Shown: positions 1-6,854 of the stretch, in pieces
How the letters are laid out: the number at the start of each line of letters is the position of its first letter
How positions within the stretch are numbered: the first letter of the stretch is position 1
From: Hydrogenothermaceae bacterium
GTDB taxonomy: Bacteria > Aquificota > Aquificia > Aquificales > Hydrogenothermaceae
NCBI GenBank assembly: GCA_012961365.1
Contig: DTZN01000177.1
Coordinates: 1-7,155, forward strand
Direction of reading: 5' to 3'
Length of the DNA: 7,155 bases
Position numbers and translations under genes: made by a program
Notes under the pieces: generated by a model
Told to the model about the DNA's origin: nothing
Database searches by the model: none
Seen by the model: the letters and a program-made list of their open reading frames with translations, nothing else

Positions 1-3000
1 CTGCACCCTTTTCTATAGTTTGCCTTCTTTTTTCGTATAGGTTTTCCCATAGTTCTTGTTGTAATTTAGCTTTAGACACAATTTCTTTAACCTGTTTGAT
101 AGTTTCTTTATCATCTAAGAAACCTGCAGGATTTATAACTATAAACCTAAGAGCATCGTTTACATTTTCTTCAGTTATTTCTCCACCTGATTTTATAACA
201 ACTTTACCTGCAATTCTTATATCTTTAGAAACTTTTTTACCAATAATTAGTTTTTTAACTTCCTCATCTCTTCTTTCTAAGATAAATTTCCTTTTAAGCT
301 CTAACTCTTTATCTAACTGTTGTAGTTCTTCTTTTATCAAGTTATCTAGATATTCATTTTTCTTTGATTTTCCTTGCTTTCTTGCAAAAACCTGAACATC
401 TATAACTATACCTTCAACACCAGCAGGAACTCTTAAAGATGAATCTTTAACATCAGAAGCTTTTTCTCCAAATATAGCTAAAAGTAATTTTTCTTCAGGG
501 GTAGGTTGTGTTTCTCCTTTTGGAGTTACTTTTCCAACAAGAATATCCCCTGGTCTCACATAGGCACCAACTCTAACAATTCCATGTTCATCTAGGTTCG
601 CTAAAGCTCTTTCAGAAACACCAGGAATATTTCTAGTTATTTCTTCTGCCCCAAGTTTTGTATCTCTTGCTTCTACTTCAAATTCTTCTATGTGAACAGA
701 AGTAAATACATCATCTTTAACAAGTCTTTCAGAAATTACAATAGCATCTTCAAAATTATATCCCCTCCAAGGCATAAACGCTACCAACACATTTTTGCCA
801 AGAGATAATTCTCCTTTATAAGTAGAAGTTCCATCAGCTATCACTGCTCCAGCTTCTACAGTATCGCCAGTTCTAACTAATGGTCTTTGGTTAATACAAG
901 TTGCTTGGTTAGAACCTTTGAATTTCTTTAATTTGTAAACATCTATTCCAATATCTAATGGGTCATTTGTATCTATTTCTTCTTTATTTACCTTGATAAC
1001 AATCTCATCACCAGAAACCGAAACTACTTCTCCACCTCTTTTTGCTCTAACAGTAGCACCAGAATTATCTGCAACTGTTTTTTCCATTCCTGTTCCAACA
1101 AGAGGATACTCTGTCTTTAAAAGAGGAACTGCTTGACGTTGCATATTAGAACCCATTAATGCTCTATTCGCATCATCATGCTCAAGGAATGGGATTAAGG
1201 AAGCAGAAACAGATACTACCTGTTTAGGAGAAACATCCATATAATCCACTTCTTGAGGAGATACAAGTCTAATGTCTCCCTTAGCTCTTGCTAATACTCT
1301 ATCTCTTAAGAAATTTCCTTCATTATCTATTGGAGCATTAGCCTGTGCTATTACATATTTTTCCTCATCATATGCTGCTAAATACTCAATTTCATTAGTA
1401 ACTTTTCCATTTATAACTTTTCTATATGGAGACACCAAAAATCCAAACTTATTTAATGTAGCAAAAACAGTCATAGAAGAAATTAAACCAATGTTTTGAC
1501 CTTCTGGTGTTTCTATTGGACAAACTCTACCATAGTGAGTAGGGTGAACGTCCCTGATTTCAAATTTCGCACTATCCCTTGTTAAACCACCAGGTCCTAA
1601 AGCAGATAATCTTCTTTTATGGGTCAACTCTGCAAGTGGATTAGCCTGGTCCATAAATTGTGATAACTGTCCACCTTTTAAGAATTCAATGATAGAACCT
1701 GTTACATACCTAGGATTAATAAAATTAGCAGGCTTTATAGAAGGGTCTTCTAAATCTACAGTAGCAACTCTATCTTTAAATGCTTTTGCCATTCTTAAAA
1801 AGCCAACTCTAGTTTGAGCTTCTAAGAGTTCCCCAACAGGTCTAACCCTTCTATTTCCAAGGTGTGCTATATCATCAACTTGTTTTTTACCAAGTCTAAG
1901 TTCAAGAAGATATTTAACAATATTAATAACATCTATAAGAAGAACAAATCTTGCTTCATCATCTAAGTAAGGTTCGACTTTCAACTCTTTAAATTTAGCA
2001 TTTTTCAGTTTTTCAATAACTTCTGCATCTATTTTTGTTCCAGCTGGTATAGTTTCTTTTCTAACTTTTACATCTTCAGCAAGTGATAAAGGTGGATATT
2101 TTTCTAATAAATTTTCTAAATCTAATGGTTTTATTGTATTTGGTATATCATGAACCTTAGCATTTATTTTTACTCTACCAACTCTAGATAAATCAAATCT
2201 TTGCGCATCATAAAACATTGCAACAAATAACTCATTTGCTCTTCTTAAAAAAGCTTTAGGGTCCATTACTGCAGTATCTGTAGGTCTCATTTTACGGTAT
2301 ATTTCAACTCTAGCAGCATCTTGGAAGGTAAAATCTTTGTTTATCTTAGGCTGGTCTTTTTTCAATGTTTCTATGATTATATTTCCATAAGGAGATTTTC
2401 TAAATATTAATGGGTCAATAGCAACAATTTCTTCAATTTCATATCTATCATCATTTATAAACTTCTCAAGGTTTTCAGGTTCTACATAAGCCTCTTTTCT
2501 AACTTTTATTCTATGTCCTTTTTCATCATCTTCTTCAGTTATATATGTAATAAATATTTCATCGTTAGAAAGTTCTTCCAACGATACTTCTACACCTTTT
2601 TCAGGATTATATAAAACCCCATCTTTTACAGTTAAAGTTAAGAAGTTATCTCCATAAAAAGCTTTTAAAATCTTAGATGCAGTATCTAAACCAAAAGCTC
2701 TTAAAACAGTTGTTCCAAGAAGCTTTCTTCTATCTATTCTTGCATGGAAAATTTCAACATTTGTAGCGTATTCAAACTCAAGTCTTGAACCTTTCTCTGG
2801 AATTATTGAGCCCTTATATATAATTCTTGTTAGAACATCTTTAGTTTTGTCTTCTTTTCCTTCGAAAAATATACCAGAAGACCTAATTAACTGAGAAACA
2901 ACAATTCTTTCTGTTCCGTTTATAATGAAGTTTGCATAAGGAGTAAGTAATGGAACTTCTCCAAAATATACCTTTTGTTTTTTAGTAAATCTAGGTATTA

Positions 3001-3469
3001 CTTCTCCTGTTTCTGGATTAACTTGATTTACAACAAGTTCAAGTAAAACCCTTAAAGGTGTTGAGTAAGTTAACCCTTTATATTTACAGTCCTCCACTGT
3101 AAATTTTTCTTTATATATCAAAACTCCTCCACAATGTGGACATGCTATGCCAGGACCACCTACTACATCATCAGGTAAAGGTTTCCTACACTGACCACAC
3201 TCCCAGTCTCCAATTTCGTAAGCTATATACCTAATTTCAACTTGCCCATTTGGATCTACTAATGGGAAAGAAGTTCTAAATATGTGTTCTAAACCTTTAT
3301 CTTCCCTTTCATAAGGATTTTTATTAAACTGAACAAATTCTTCAAAAGATTTTTTTGTAACATGAAGAAGGTCTGGAGGAGTTATCGTTTCTTTTCTTCT
3401 AGAAAGGTTTTTTCTTAAAGGATTATGAACCAATTTTTTTATATGTCTTCTGTTTTCTATGTTTCTCAT
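1..3469 (-). CDS. rpoB: RNA polymerase beta subunit RpoB (5' part; 3' end outside the window)
   Basis: This is the catalytic beta subunit of DNA-dependent RNA polymerase. The frame is open from ATG at 3469 to the left edge, giving 1156 codons with no stop or frameshift. The start is preceded by AAGGTGGAG at 3484-3476, 6 nt away. Landmarks are: a zinc-ribbon-like insert with C91/C94/C110/C113; NGTERIVVSQLIR around residue 190; the rifampicin-pocket block QLSQFMDQANPLAELTHKRR with D607, H617 and S622 (E. coli D516, H526, S531); CPIETPEG ending near residue 657; and FMPWRGYNFEDA with E907/D908 (E. coli E813/D814). From about residue 1030 a Lys/Glu-rich coiled region matches the lineage-specific insert called beta-i9 in E. 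coli. The window ends where E. coli is near residue 1038, so about 300 residues are missing, including the active-site lysines equivalent to K1065/K1073. The full length should be near 1460. The usual SQLxRSPG motif reads RSSG here (S198). It is the last gene of the operon in this window; rpoC would be expected next but is not visible. Confidence 0.98.
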   Translation of the reverse strand, partial: MRNIENRRHIKKLVHNPLRKNLSRRKETITPPDLLHVTKKSFEEFVQFNKNPYEREDKGLEHIFRTSFPLVDPNGQVEIRYIAYEIGDWECGQCRKPLPDDVVGGPGIACPHCGGVLIYKEKFTVEDCKYKGLTYSTPLRVLLELVVNQVNPETGEVIPRFTKKQKVYFGEVPLLTPYANFIINGTERIVVSQLIRSSGIFFEGKEDKTKDVLTRIIYKGSIIPEKGSRLEFEYATNVEIFHARIDRRKLLGTTVLRAFGLDTASKILKAFYGDNFLTLTVKDGVLYNPEKGVEVSLEELSNDEIFITYITEEDDEKGHRIKVRKEAYVEPENLEKFINDDRYEIEEIVAIDPLIFRKSPYGNIIIETLKKDQPKINKDFTFQDAARVEIYRKMRPTDTAVMDPKAFLRRANELFVAMFYDAQRFDLSRVGRVKINAKVHDIPNTIKPLDLENLLEKYPPLSLAEDVKVRKETIPAGTKIDAEVIEKLKNAKFKELKVEPYLDDEARFVLLIDVINIVKYLLELRLGKKQVDDIAHLGNRRVRPVGELLEAQTRVGFLRMAKAFKDRVATVDLEDPSIKPANFINPRYVTGSIIEFLKGGQLSQFMDQANPLAELTHKRRLSALGPGGLTRDSAKFEIRDVHPTHYGRVCPIETPEGQNIGLISSMTVFATLNKFGFLVSPYRKVINGKVTNEIEYLAAYDEEKYVIAQANAPIDNEGNFLRDRVLARAKGDIRLVSPQEVDYMDVSPKQVVSVSASLIPFLEHDDANRALMGSNMQRQAVPLLKTEYPLVGTGMEKTVADNSGATVRAKRGGEVVSVSGDEIVIKVNKEEIDTNDPLDIGIDVYKLKKFKGSNQATCINQRPLVRTGDTVEAGAVIADGTSTYKGELSLGKNVLVAFMPWRGYNFEDAIVISERLVKDDVFTSVHIEEFEVEARDTKLGAEEITRNIPGVSERALANLDEHGIVRVGAYVRPGDILVGKVTPKGETQPTPEEKLLLAIFGEKASDVKDSSLRVPAGVEGIVIDVQVFARKQGKSKKNEYLDNLIKEELQQLDKELELKRKFILERRDEEVKKLIIGKKVSKDIRIAGKVVIKSGGEITEENVNDALRFIVINPAGFLDDKETIKQVKEIVSKAKLQQELWENLYEKRRQTIEKGA

Positions 3470-3513
3470 ATTCTTCTCCACCTTTAAAATGGGATTTTGT
3501 TTTAAAATGACAA

Positions 3514-3549
3514 AAGGCAGACCACTCCCTTAAAGGAATGACCTGCCTT
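3514..3549 (-). terminator. rplL-rpoB intergenic RNA hairpin: attenuator or processing site
   Basis: Read as minus-strand RNA, AAGGCAG (3549-3543) pairs with CUGCCUU (3520-3514). The pairing then continues inward for nine more pairs to a UUAA loop at 3533-3530, giving 16 continuous base pairs. Four of the inner pairs are G-U (3542/3521, 3541/3522, 3538/3525, 3534/3529). On the plus strand these would be A-C mismatches, so the fold suits only the transcribed strand. It is followed by a short broken U-run (UUUUGUCAUUUU), which suggests partial rather than full termination. E. coli has a partial attenuator and an RNase III processing site at the same place between rplL and rpoB. Either role, or both, is possible here; that assignment is inference. 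Confidence 0.75.
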
Positions 3550-3585
3550 AAAGTTTATATATATTTAAAATAGATAAAGCTAAAA

Positions 3586-3969
3586 TTACTTAACTTCGAC
3601 TGTAGCACCAGCTTCTTCAAGCTTAGCTTTAATTTGTTCAGCTTCTTCTTTAGAAACTCCCTCTTTGATTGGTTTTGGAGCATTATCAACGAGTTCTTTA
3701 GCTTCTTTAAGACCAAGACCAGTAATCTCTCTAACAACTTTGATAACATTAATTTTCTTATCTCCAGGGCTTTGCAAGATAACATCAAATTCAGTTTTTT
3801 CCTCCTCAGCAGCACCTCCAGCAGCACCACCTGCAGCAGGAGCAGCAGCAACCATAGCAGCAGCAGAAACTCCAAATTCTTCTTCTAACTCTTTAACAAG
3901 CTCAGCTAGCTCTAAAACAGTCATGTTTTTAATAGCTTCTTTAATTTCTTCTTTAGTAATTGTTGCCAT
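3586..3969 (-). CDS. rplL: 50S ribosomal protein L7/L12
   Basis: This is the flexible stalk protein of the large subunit. Its C-terminal domain recruits and activates translational GTPases (EF-Tu, EF-G, IF2). At 127 residues it has normal length. Residues 1-34 form the helical dimerisation domain that binds L10 ([20 protein letters not shown]). Residues 35-54 are the Ala/Gly/Pro hinge, followed by an acidic EEE. Residues 59-127 are the globular domain, with the conserved [19 protein letters not shown] stretch that contacts elongation factors. The ATG at 3969 follows AGGAGG (3985-3980) at 10 nt. It lies 39 nt after rplJ and 116 nt before rpoB, the classical order. L12 is needed in several copies per ribosome, so it is normally translated more strongly than rplJ. 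Confidence 0.98.
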   Translation of the reverse strand: MATITKEEIKEAIKNMTVLELAELVKELEEEFGVSAAAMVAAAPAAGGAAGGAAEEEKTEFDVILQSPGDKKINVIKVVREITGLGLKEAKELVDNAPKPIKEGVSKEEAEQIKAKLEEAGATVEVK

Positions 3970-3985
3970 GTTATGAAAACCTCCT

Positions 3986-4009
3986 AAAATTTTTTTCTTA
4001 AAAAATTTT
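3986..4009 (-). repeat. All-A/T inverted repeat in the rplJ-rplL spacer
   Basis: AAAATTTTTT at 3986-3995 is the exact reverse complement of AAAAAATTTT at 4000-4009, with a 4-nt loop. The repeat touches the rplJ stop codon (4011-4009) on one side and lies directly next to the rplL ribosome-binding site (3985-3980) on the other. In RNA it could form a 10-bp hairpin, but one made only of A-U pairs, which would be weak in a thermophile. A role in linking rplJ and rplL translation is possible but unproven; it may simply be A/T-rich spacer. Confidence 0.4.
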
Positions 4010-4554
4010 TATCCTTCTTGTTCTTTTTTCTCTTTAATAGCATTAAGCACCATAACTGCTTTTTGTGGAACAGCATTAAGCACACGCACAAAGTTCGTAA
4101 TAGGTGCTTGCATCATAGCAAAAAGTTGTGCTAGTAATTCTTCTCTGCTTGGTAGCGATGCAAGTGCATCTATTTCCTCTGGGGATACGTATCTACCATC
4201 TAATAATCCTGCTTTTACTTTTGCACTTTCACTAGTTTTTAGAAACTCTTTTAGAGCTTTAGCAGCATCTACAATATCTTCATACGCAAATATAACTGCA
4301 GACGGCCCTTCAAAAATATTAATTTTATCATAAAGTTTTGTTCCATTGCAAGCTCTATAAAGAATTGTATTTTTTATTACTTTTATTTCAGCATCTTTTT
4401 TTCTTATTTGCTTTCTAAAATCTGCCATAGAATTAGCATCAACACCTGTAAAATCAAAAATAACCATCAATTTAGCTTTTTCTATTTTATCTTTTATTTC
4501 ATTTACTACCTGTTGTTTTTTCTGTATAGATTTTCTCATTACTGCTTCTGACAT
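4009..4554 (-). CDS. rplJ: 50S ribosomal protein L10
   Basis: L10 anchors the L7/L12 dimers to 23S rRNA at the base of the stalk. The product is 181 residues. Residues from about 6 to 130 form the rRNA/L11-side domain (KLMVIFDFTGVDANSMADFR, VIKNTILYRA, FEGPSAVIFAYED). The conserved LPSREELLAQLFAMMQAP then leads into the long C-terminal helix that binds L12 dimers. From ASLP to the end it has 50 residues against about 39 in E. coli L10. This is the length class of thermophile L10 proteins that carry three L12 dimers rather than two. The ATG at 4554 is favoured over the internal ATG at codon 6 because CCTCC at 4563-4567 gives GGAGG 8 nt upstream. Only 20 nt separate it from rplA, which leaves no room for the usual structured L10-binding leader. 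Confidence 0.98.
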   Translation of the reverse strand: MSEAVMRKSIQKKQQVVNEIKDKIEKAKLMVIFDFTGVDANSMADFRKQIRKKDAEIKVIKNTILYRACNGTKLYDKINIFEGPSAVIFAYEDIVDAAKALKEFLKTSESAKVKAGLLDGRYVSPEEIDALASLPSREELLAQLFAMMQAPITNFVRVLNAVPQKAVMVLNAIKEKKEQEG

Positions 4555-4574
4555 GGTTTATTCCTCCGTTTTAC

Positions 4575-5303
4575 TTAAGCTGCTTTAGCTTCAAGTTCTT
4601 TTTGGATTTTTACTATATCAAGTTTTACAGATGGGTCCATAGTAGCTTTTATTACTGCATTTTTAATATACTGACCTTTTAATCCTGAAGGTCTTAGTTT
4701 TAAGATAGTATCATAGACAGTTAAAGCATTTTCTACAAGTTTATCAGTATCAAATGAAACTTTTCCTATTGGAACGTGGAGATTTCCTGTTTTATCTACT
4801 TTAAATTCTACTCTACCTTTTTTAGCTTCGGATACTGCCTTTTTAACATCTTGAGTAACTGTTCCAACTTTAGGGTTTGGCATTAGTCCTCTTGGACCTA
4901 AAATTCTACCTAATTTAGCAACTTTCGGCATCATATCAGGAGTTGCTATAACAACATCAAAGTCAATCCAGTTTTCTTTCAAAATTTTATCTATTATATC
5001 TTCACCACCAACATAATCAGCACCTGCTTCTTCAGCTTCTTTAACCTTTTCACCTTGAGTTATAACAAGAACCTTAATTGGCTTTCCAAGTCCATGTGGT
5101 AAAACAGTAGAACCTCTAACCATTTGATCTGCATATTTAGGGTCTACTCCTAGTCTAAATATCAACTCAACAGTTTGGTCAAAATTTCTTTTGGTAATAT
5201 CTGCCATTTCTTTTACCTTATTTACTGCTTCTTCCAATGTATAAAGTTTTTCCTTATCTAGAACCTTTAAAGCATTTAAATATTTTTTTCCTCTTTTTGC
5301 CAT
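4575..5303 (-). CDS. rplA: 50S ribosomal protein L1
   Basis: L1 forms the mobile L1 stalk of the large subunit, which helps release deacylated tRNA from the E site. In many bacteria it also represses its own mRNA. The 242-residue product has near-typical length. It opens with [11 protein letters not shown] and has the rRNA-binding N-terminal segment ([20 protein letters not shown]). It carries the family signature [19 protein letters not shown] in the central domain and the closing RNA-binding segment [20 protein letters not shown]. The ATG at 5303 lies just 3 nt after the rplK stop. Its ribosome-binding site GGAGG (5316-5312) sits inside the last codons of rplK, so the two genes are probably translationally coupled. 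Confidence 0.98.
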   Translation of the reverse strand: MAKRGKKYLNALKVLDKEKLYTLEEAVNKVKEMADITKRNFDQTVELIFRLGVDPKYADQMVRGSTVLPHGLGKPIKVLVITQGEKVKEAEEAGADYVGGEDIIDKILKENWIDFDVVIATPDMMPKVAKLGRILGPRGLMPNPKVGTVTQDVKKAVSEAKKGRVEFKVDKTGNLHVPIGKVSFDTDKLVENALTVYDTILKLRPSGLKGQYIKNAVIKATMDPSVKLDIVKIQKELEAKAA

Positions 5304-5306
5304 AGC

Positions 5307-5744
5307 TTACGCCTCCAATCCTTCAACTTCTATTCCCATAGAGCGTGCAGTTCCTGCAATAATTTTCACTGCTGTTTCTATATCTTCTGTGTTAAGGTCT
5401 TTCATTTTTATCTTTGCAATTTCTTCAATCTGTTGCCTTGTAACTTTGCCAACCTTTTCTCTTTTTGGGTCAGAAGCACCTTTTTTAATTCCAGCAGCTT
5501 CTTTTAACAAATATGAAGCTGGAGGAGTTTTTAAAATGAAAGTAAATGACCTGTCATTATAAACAGTAATCACTACTGGAACAATGGTTCCAGGTTTCAT
5601 TTCAGAAGTTGCAGCATTGAATGCTTTAACAAACTCCATAATATTTACACCATGCTGACCAAGTGCTGGTCCAACTGGTGGAGATGGAGAAGCCTGCTGA
5701 GCTGGTATCATCAGCTCTATTTTCCCTACTTCTTTTTTAGCCAT
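5307..5744 (-). CDS. rplK: 50S ribosomal protein L11
   Basis: L11 binds the GTPase-associated centre of 23S rRNA together with L10, and is the target region of thiostrepton-type drugs. The 145-residue product has typical length (about 141). Residues around 15-40 carry the proline-rich N-terminal signature [17 protein letters not shown]. The middle has the conserved [20 protein letters not shown]. The C-terminal rRNA-binding domain includes [20 protein letters not shown] followed by [11 protein letters not shown]. The ATG at 5744 has a very strong ribosome-binding site, AAGGAGGTG at 5760-5752, 9 nt upstream. The first three bases of that site are also part of an inverted repeat with the end of nusG. 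Confidence 0.98.
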   Translation of the reverse strand: MAKKEVGKIELMIPAQQASPSPPVGPALGQHGVNIMEFVKAFNAATSEMKPGTIVPVVITVYNDRSFTFILKTPPASYLLKEAAGIKKGASDPKREKVGKVTRQQIEEIAKIKMKDLNTEDIETAVKIIAGTARSMGIEVEGLEA

Positions 5745-5757
5745 AAATTTACACCTC

Positions 5758-5823
5758 CTTGAGTTCTTCTTTAAATACCTGTTGAACTTATATCTTCTCT
5801 ACTTGAGAGAACTCAAGTTCAAC
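5758..5823 (-). promoter_or_regulatory. Competing inverted repeats from nusG 3' end to rplK ribosome-binding site
   Basis: Three perfect pairings share the same bases and cannot all form at once. (A) 5801-5807 with 5812-5818: a 7-bp local hairpin with a 4-nt loop, inside the nusG coding end. (B) 5815-5823 with 5781-5789: 9 bp, enclosing the nusG stop codon region. (C) 5808-5817 with 5758-5767: 10 bp, whose 3' arm runs into the AAG of the rplK ribosome-binding site AAGGAGGTG. The two distal arms lie in the 43-nt spacer, which is not protein-coding. In E. coli the rplK-rplA pair is controlled by L1 binding to mRNA just upstream of rplK, so this is the right place for such control. I cannot recognise the L1-binding motif itself, so the function is inferred. 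Confidence 0.5.
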
Positions 5824-6558
5824 CGGTGTAGCTCTTCCAAATATTGATATTGAAACAATTAATTTTTCTTTTTCTGGAATTACTTTTTCTATAACTCCTG
5901 TAAAGTTCATAAATGGACCTTCAATAACTCTAACTTTTTCACCTTCAGAGTAAAGGGATTTTTTAACTTTAGGAGCTCCTTTTTGTATTTGACCTAAAAC
6001 TCTTTTTACTTCATTTTCTTCTAAAGGAACTGGCATTCCACCAGCACTAACAAATCCTATAATGTATGGAGTTTTCTTAATTAAATCTATTAATTCATCT
6101 GTTAACTTTGCTTTTATTAATAAATACCCAGGGAATATTTTATTTTCTAATACTATTTTTGCTTCTGTTTTATTTTCTTTACATTGTATTTTTTGCCCTG
6201 GTTTTGATATAGGACTATGTCTAACACATGCTTCATCACCTTCTACACTTTCAGCAACTCTAACAGTTCCATTTTCTATAATAAATTTTGTTATCCCTTT
6301 TTTCCCGGGGACTTCTATTTCTCTATCGTTAGTCTTAAGAGAAAGCTTATATTTTTCTTTTCCCATTGATTTTATAACTACTTTTTCTTCTGCAGGAACG
6401 ATAACCTCATCAACCAAATCTTGTAAATTATTAAGCTCTAACTGCTTTAAAAGATTTTCCCTTGCTCTAACTTCTAAGTTAGACTGTGTATATAATGCAT
6501 ACCACTTTTTTTCTTCTTGAGATTTTTCTTCTAAAACTTGTTTTTTTTCTTCTGGCAT
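5788..6558 (-). CDS. nusG: Transcription elongation/antitermination factor NusG with NGN insert
   Basis: NusG binds the beta-prime and beta subunits of RNA polymerase through its NGN domain. Its KOW domain reaches Rho or ribosomal protein S10, coupling transcription to termination or translation. At 256 residues it is far longer than the ~180 of E. coli. NGN begins at [20 protein letters not shown] (17-36) and reaches [15 protein letters not shown] (49-63). An extra block of about 75 residues follows, and NGN resumes at [12 protein letters not shown] (139-150). The KOW domain covers about 203-256 and ends in the hallmark [20 protein letters not shown]. Aquifex NusG is known to have an added domain at this position. 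The insert includes C111, H114 and C126. The first ~16 residues are a charged tail absent from E. coli. The ATG at 6558 has AGGGGT (6570-6565) 6 nt upstream and follows secE by 14 nt. Confidence 0.97.
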   Translation of the reverse strand: MPEEKKQVLEEKSQEEKKWYALYTQSNLEVRARENLLKQLELNNLQDLVDEVIVPAEEKVVIKSMGKEKYKLSLKTNDREIEVPGKKGITKFIIENGTVRVAESVEGDEACVRHSPISKPGQKIQCKENKTEAKIVLENKIFPGYLLIKAKLTDELIDLIKKTPYIIGFVSAGGMPVPLEENEVKRVLGQIQKGAPKVKKSLYSEGEKVRVIEGPFMNFTGVIEKVIPEKEKLIVSISIFGRATPVELEFSQVEKI

Positions 6559-6572
6559 TTACTTACCCCTAA

Positions 6573-6755
6573 TTACTTGAAAAGATAGTCTATAATTCTG
6601 CTAAAAGCCAAATCGCATATCCATAAATATATAGAAATTACTAAAGTAAAAATTATAACTGCTACAGTAGCTATTTTTACCTGCTGCGGGGAAGGCCATG
6701 TTACCTTTTTTAATTCTTTTTTAACTTCAAGCAAAAATCCAAATAGCTTATCCAT
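6573..6755 (-). CDS. secE: Preprotein translocase subunit SecE (short, single-span form)
   Basis: SecE is an essential part of the SecYEG channel in the cytoplasmic membrane, clamping the two halves of SecY. The 60-residue product is the minimal form with one transmembrane segment, unlike the three-span 127-residue E. coli protein. The amphipathic cytoplasmic helix contains the family signature VKKELKKVTWPSPQQV (residues 11-26). A single hydrophobic span follows at about 27-47 (IATVAVIIFTLVISIYLWI). The C-terminus is short. The ATG at 6755 has GGAG (6764-6761) 5 nt upstream. It lies 25 nt after the tRNA-Trp 3' end and 14 nt before nusG, the usual secE-nusG pair. Confidence 0.97.
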   Translation of the reverse strand: MDKLFGFLLEVKKELKKVTWPSPQQVKIATVAVIIFTLVISIYLWICDLAFSRIIDYLFK

Positions 6756-6779
6756 TTTATCTCCAATTAAGTAATAAAA

Positions 6780-6852
6780 CGGGGCAAGGAGGACTCGAAC
6801 CCCCGACCGCGGGATTTGGAGTCCCGTGCTCTACCAACTGAGCTATTGCCCC
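6780..6852 (-). tRNA. trnW: tRNA-Trp (anticodon CCA)
   Basis: The minus strand folds into a complete 73-nt cloverleaf. The acceptor stem is GGGGCAA (6852-6846) with TTGCCCC (6787-6781). The D arm is GCTC/GAGC with loop AGTTGGTA. The anticodon stem is CGGGA/TCCCG with loop CTCCAAA, so the anticodon is CCA. The variable loop is five bases, and the T arm is GGGGG/CCTCC around TTCGAGT. The discriminator base is G (6780), the normal one for bacterial tRNA-Trp. No CCA tail is encoded, so it must be added by the CCA-adding enzyme. The stems are much richer in G+C than the surroundings, which fits a thermophile. It sits between rpmG and secE and must be cut from the shared transcript. Confidence 0.97.
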
Positions 6853-6854
6853 TT

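Noticed and set aside
96..1499. Open plus-strand frames inside rpoB (for example 96-395 and 1272-1499)
   Set aside because: They lie opposite a continuous, clearly recognisable RpoB reading frame, and their Ser/Leu/Phe-rich translations are what the complement of A/T-rich Lys/Glu codons gives.
1619..1681. Natural rifampicin resistance from the RpoB cluster I sequence
   Set aside because: The key positions D607, H617 and S622 (E. coli D516, H526, S531) have the sensitive residues. The differences (GG before QLSQ, Ala for E. coli N518 and S522) are not classic resistance changes.
3550..3585. A separate rpoB promoter in the rplL-rpoB spacer (TATATA-like run near 3556-3564)
   Set aside because: There is no acceptable -35 element at the right distance, and such A/T runs are expected in this composition.
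3800..3870. GCA-type trinucleotide repeat
   Set aside because: It is the imperfect Ala/Gly codon run of the L7/L12 hinge, a normal feature of the family.
3555..3976. Other open frames on both strands overlapping rplL
   Set aside because: They are produced by the Ala-rich GCA/GCT codons of the L7/L12 hinge read in other frames; none resembles a known protein.
3986..4009. Intrinsic terminator between rplJ and rplL
   Set aside because: The stem has no G-C pairs, and a stop here would cut rplL and rpoB off from the only visible transcript.
6172..6234. Zinc site C111/H114/C126 in the NusG insert as a firm feature
   Set aside because: Only three possible ligands with irregular spacing; not enough to claim metal binding.
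6062..6520. 152-codon plus-strand open frame opposite nusG
   Set aside because: NusG is unmistakable on the minus strand. The plus-strand frame has no good ribosome-binding site and a Ser/Phe-rich shadow composition.
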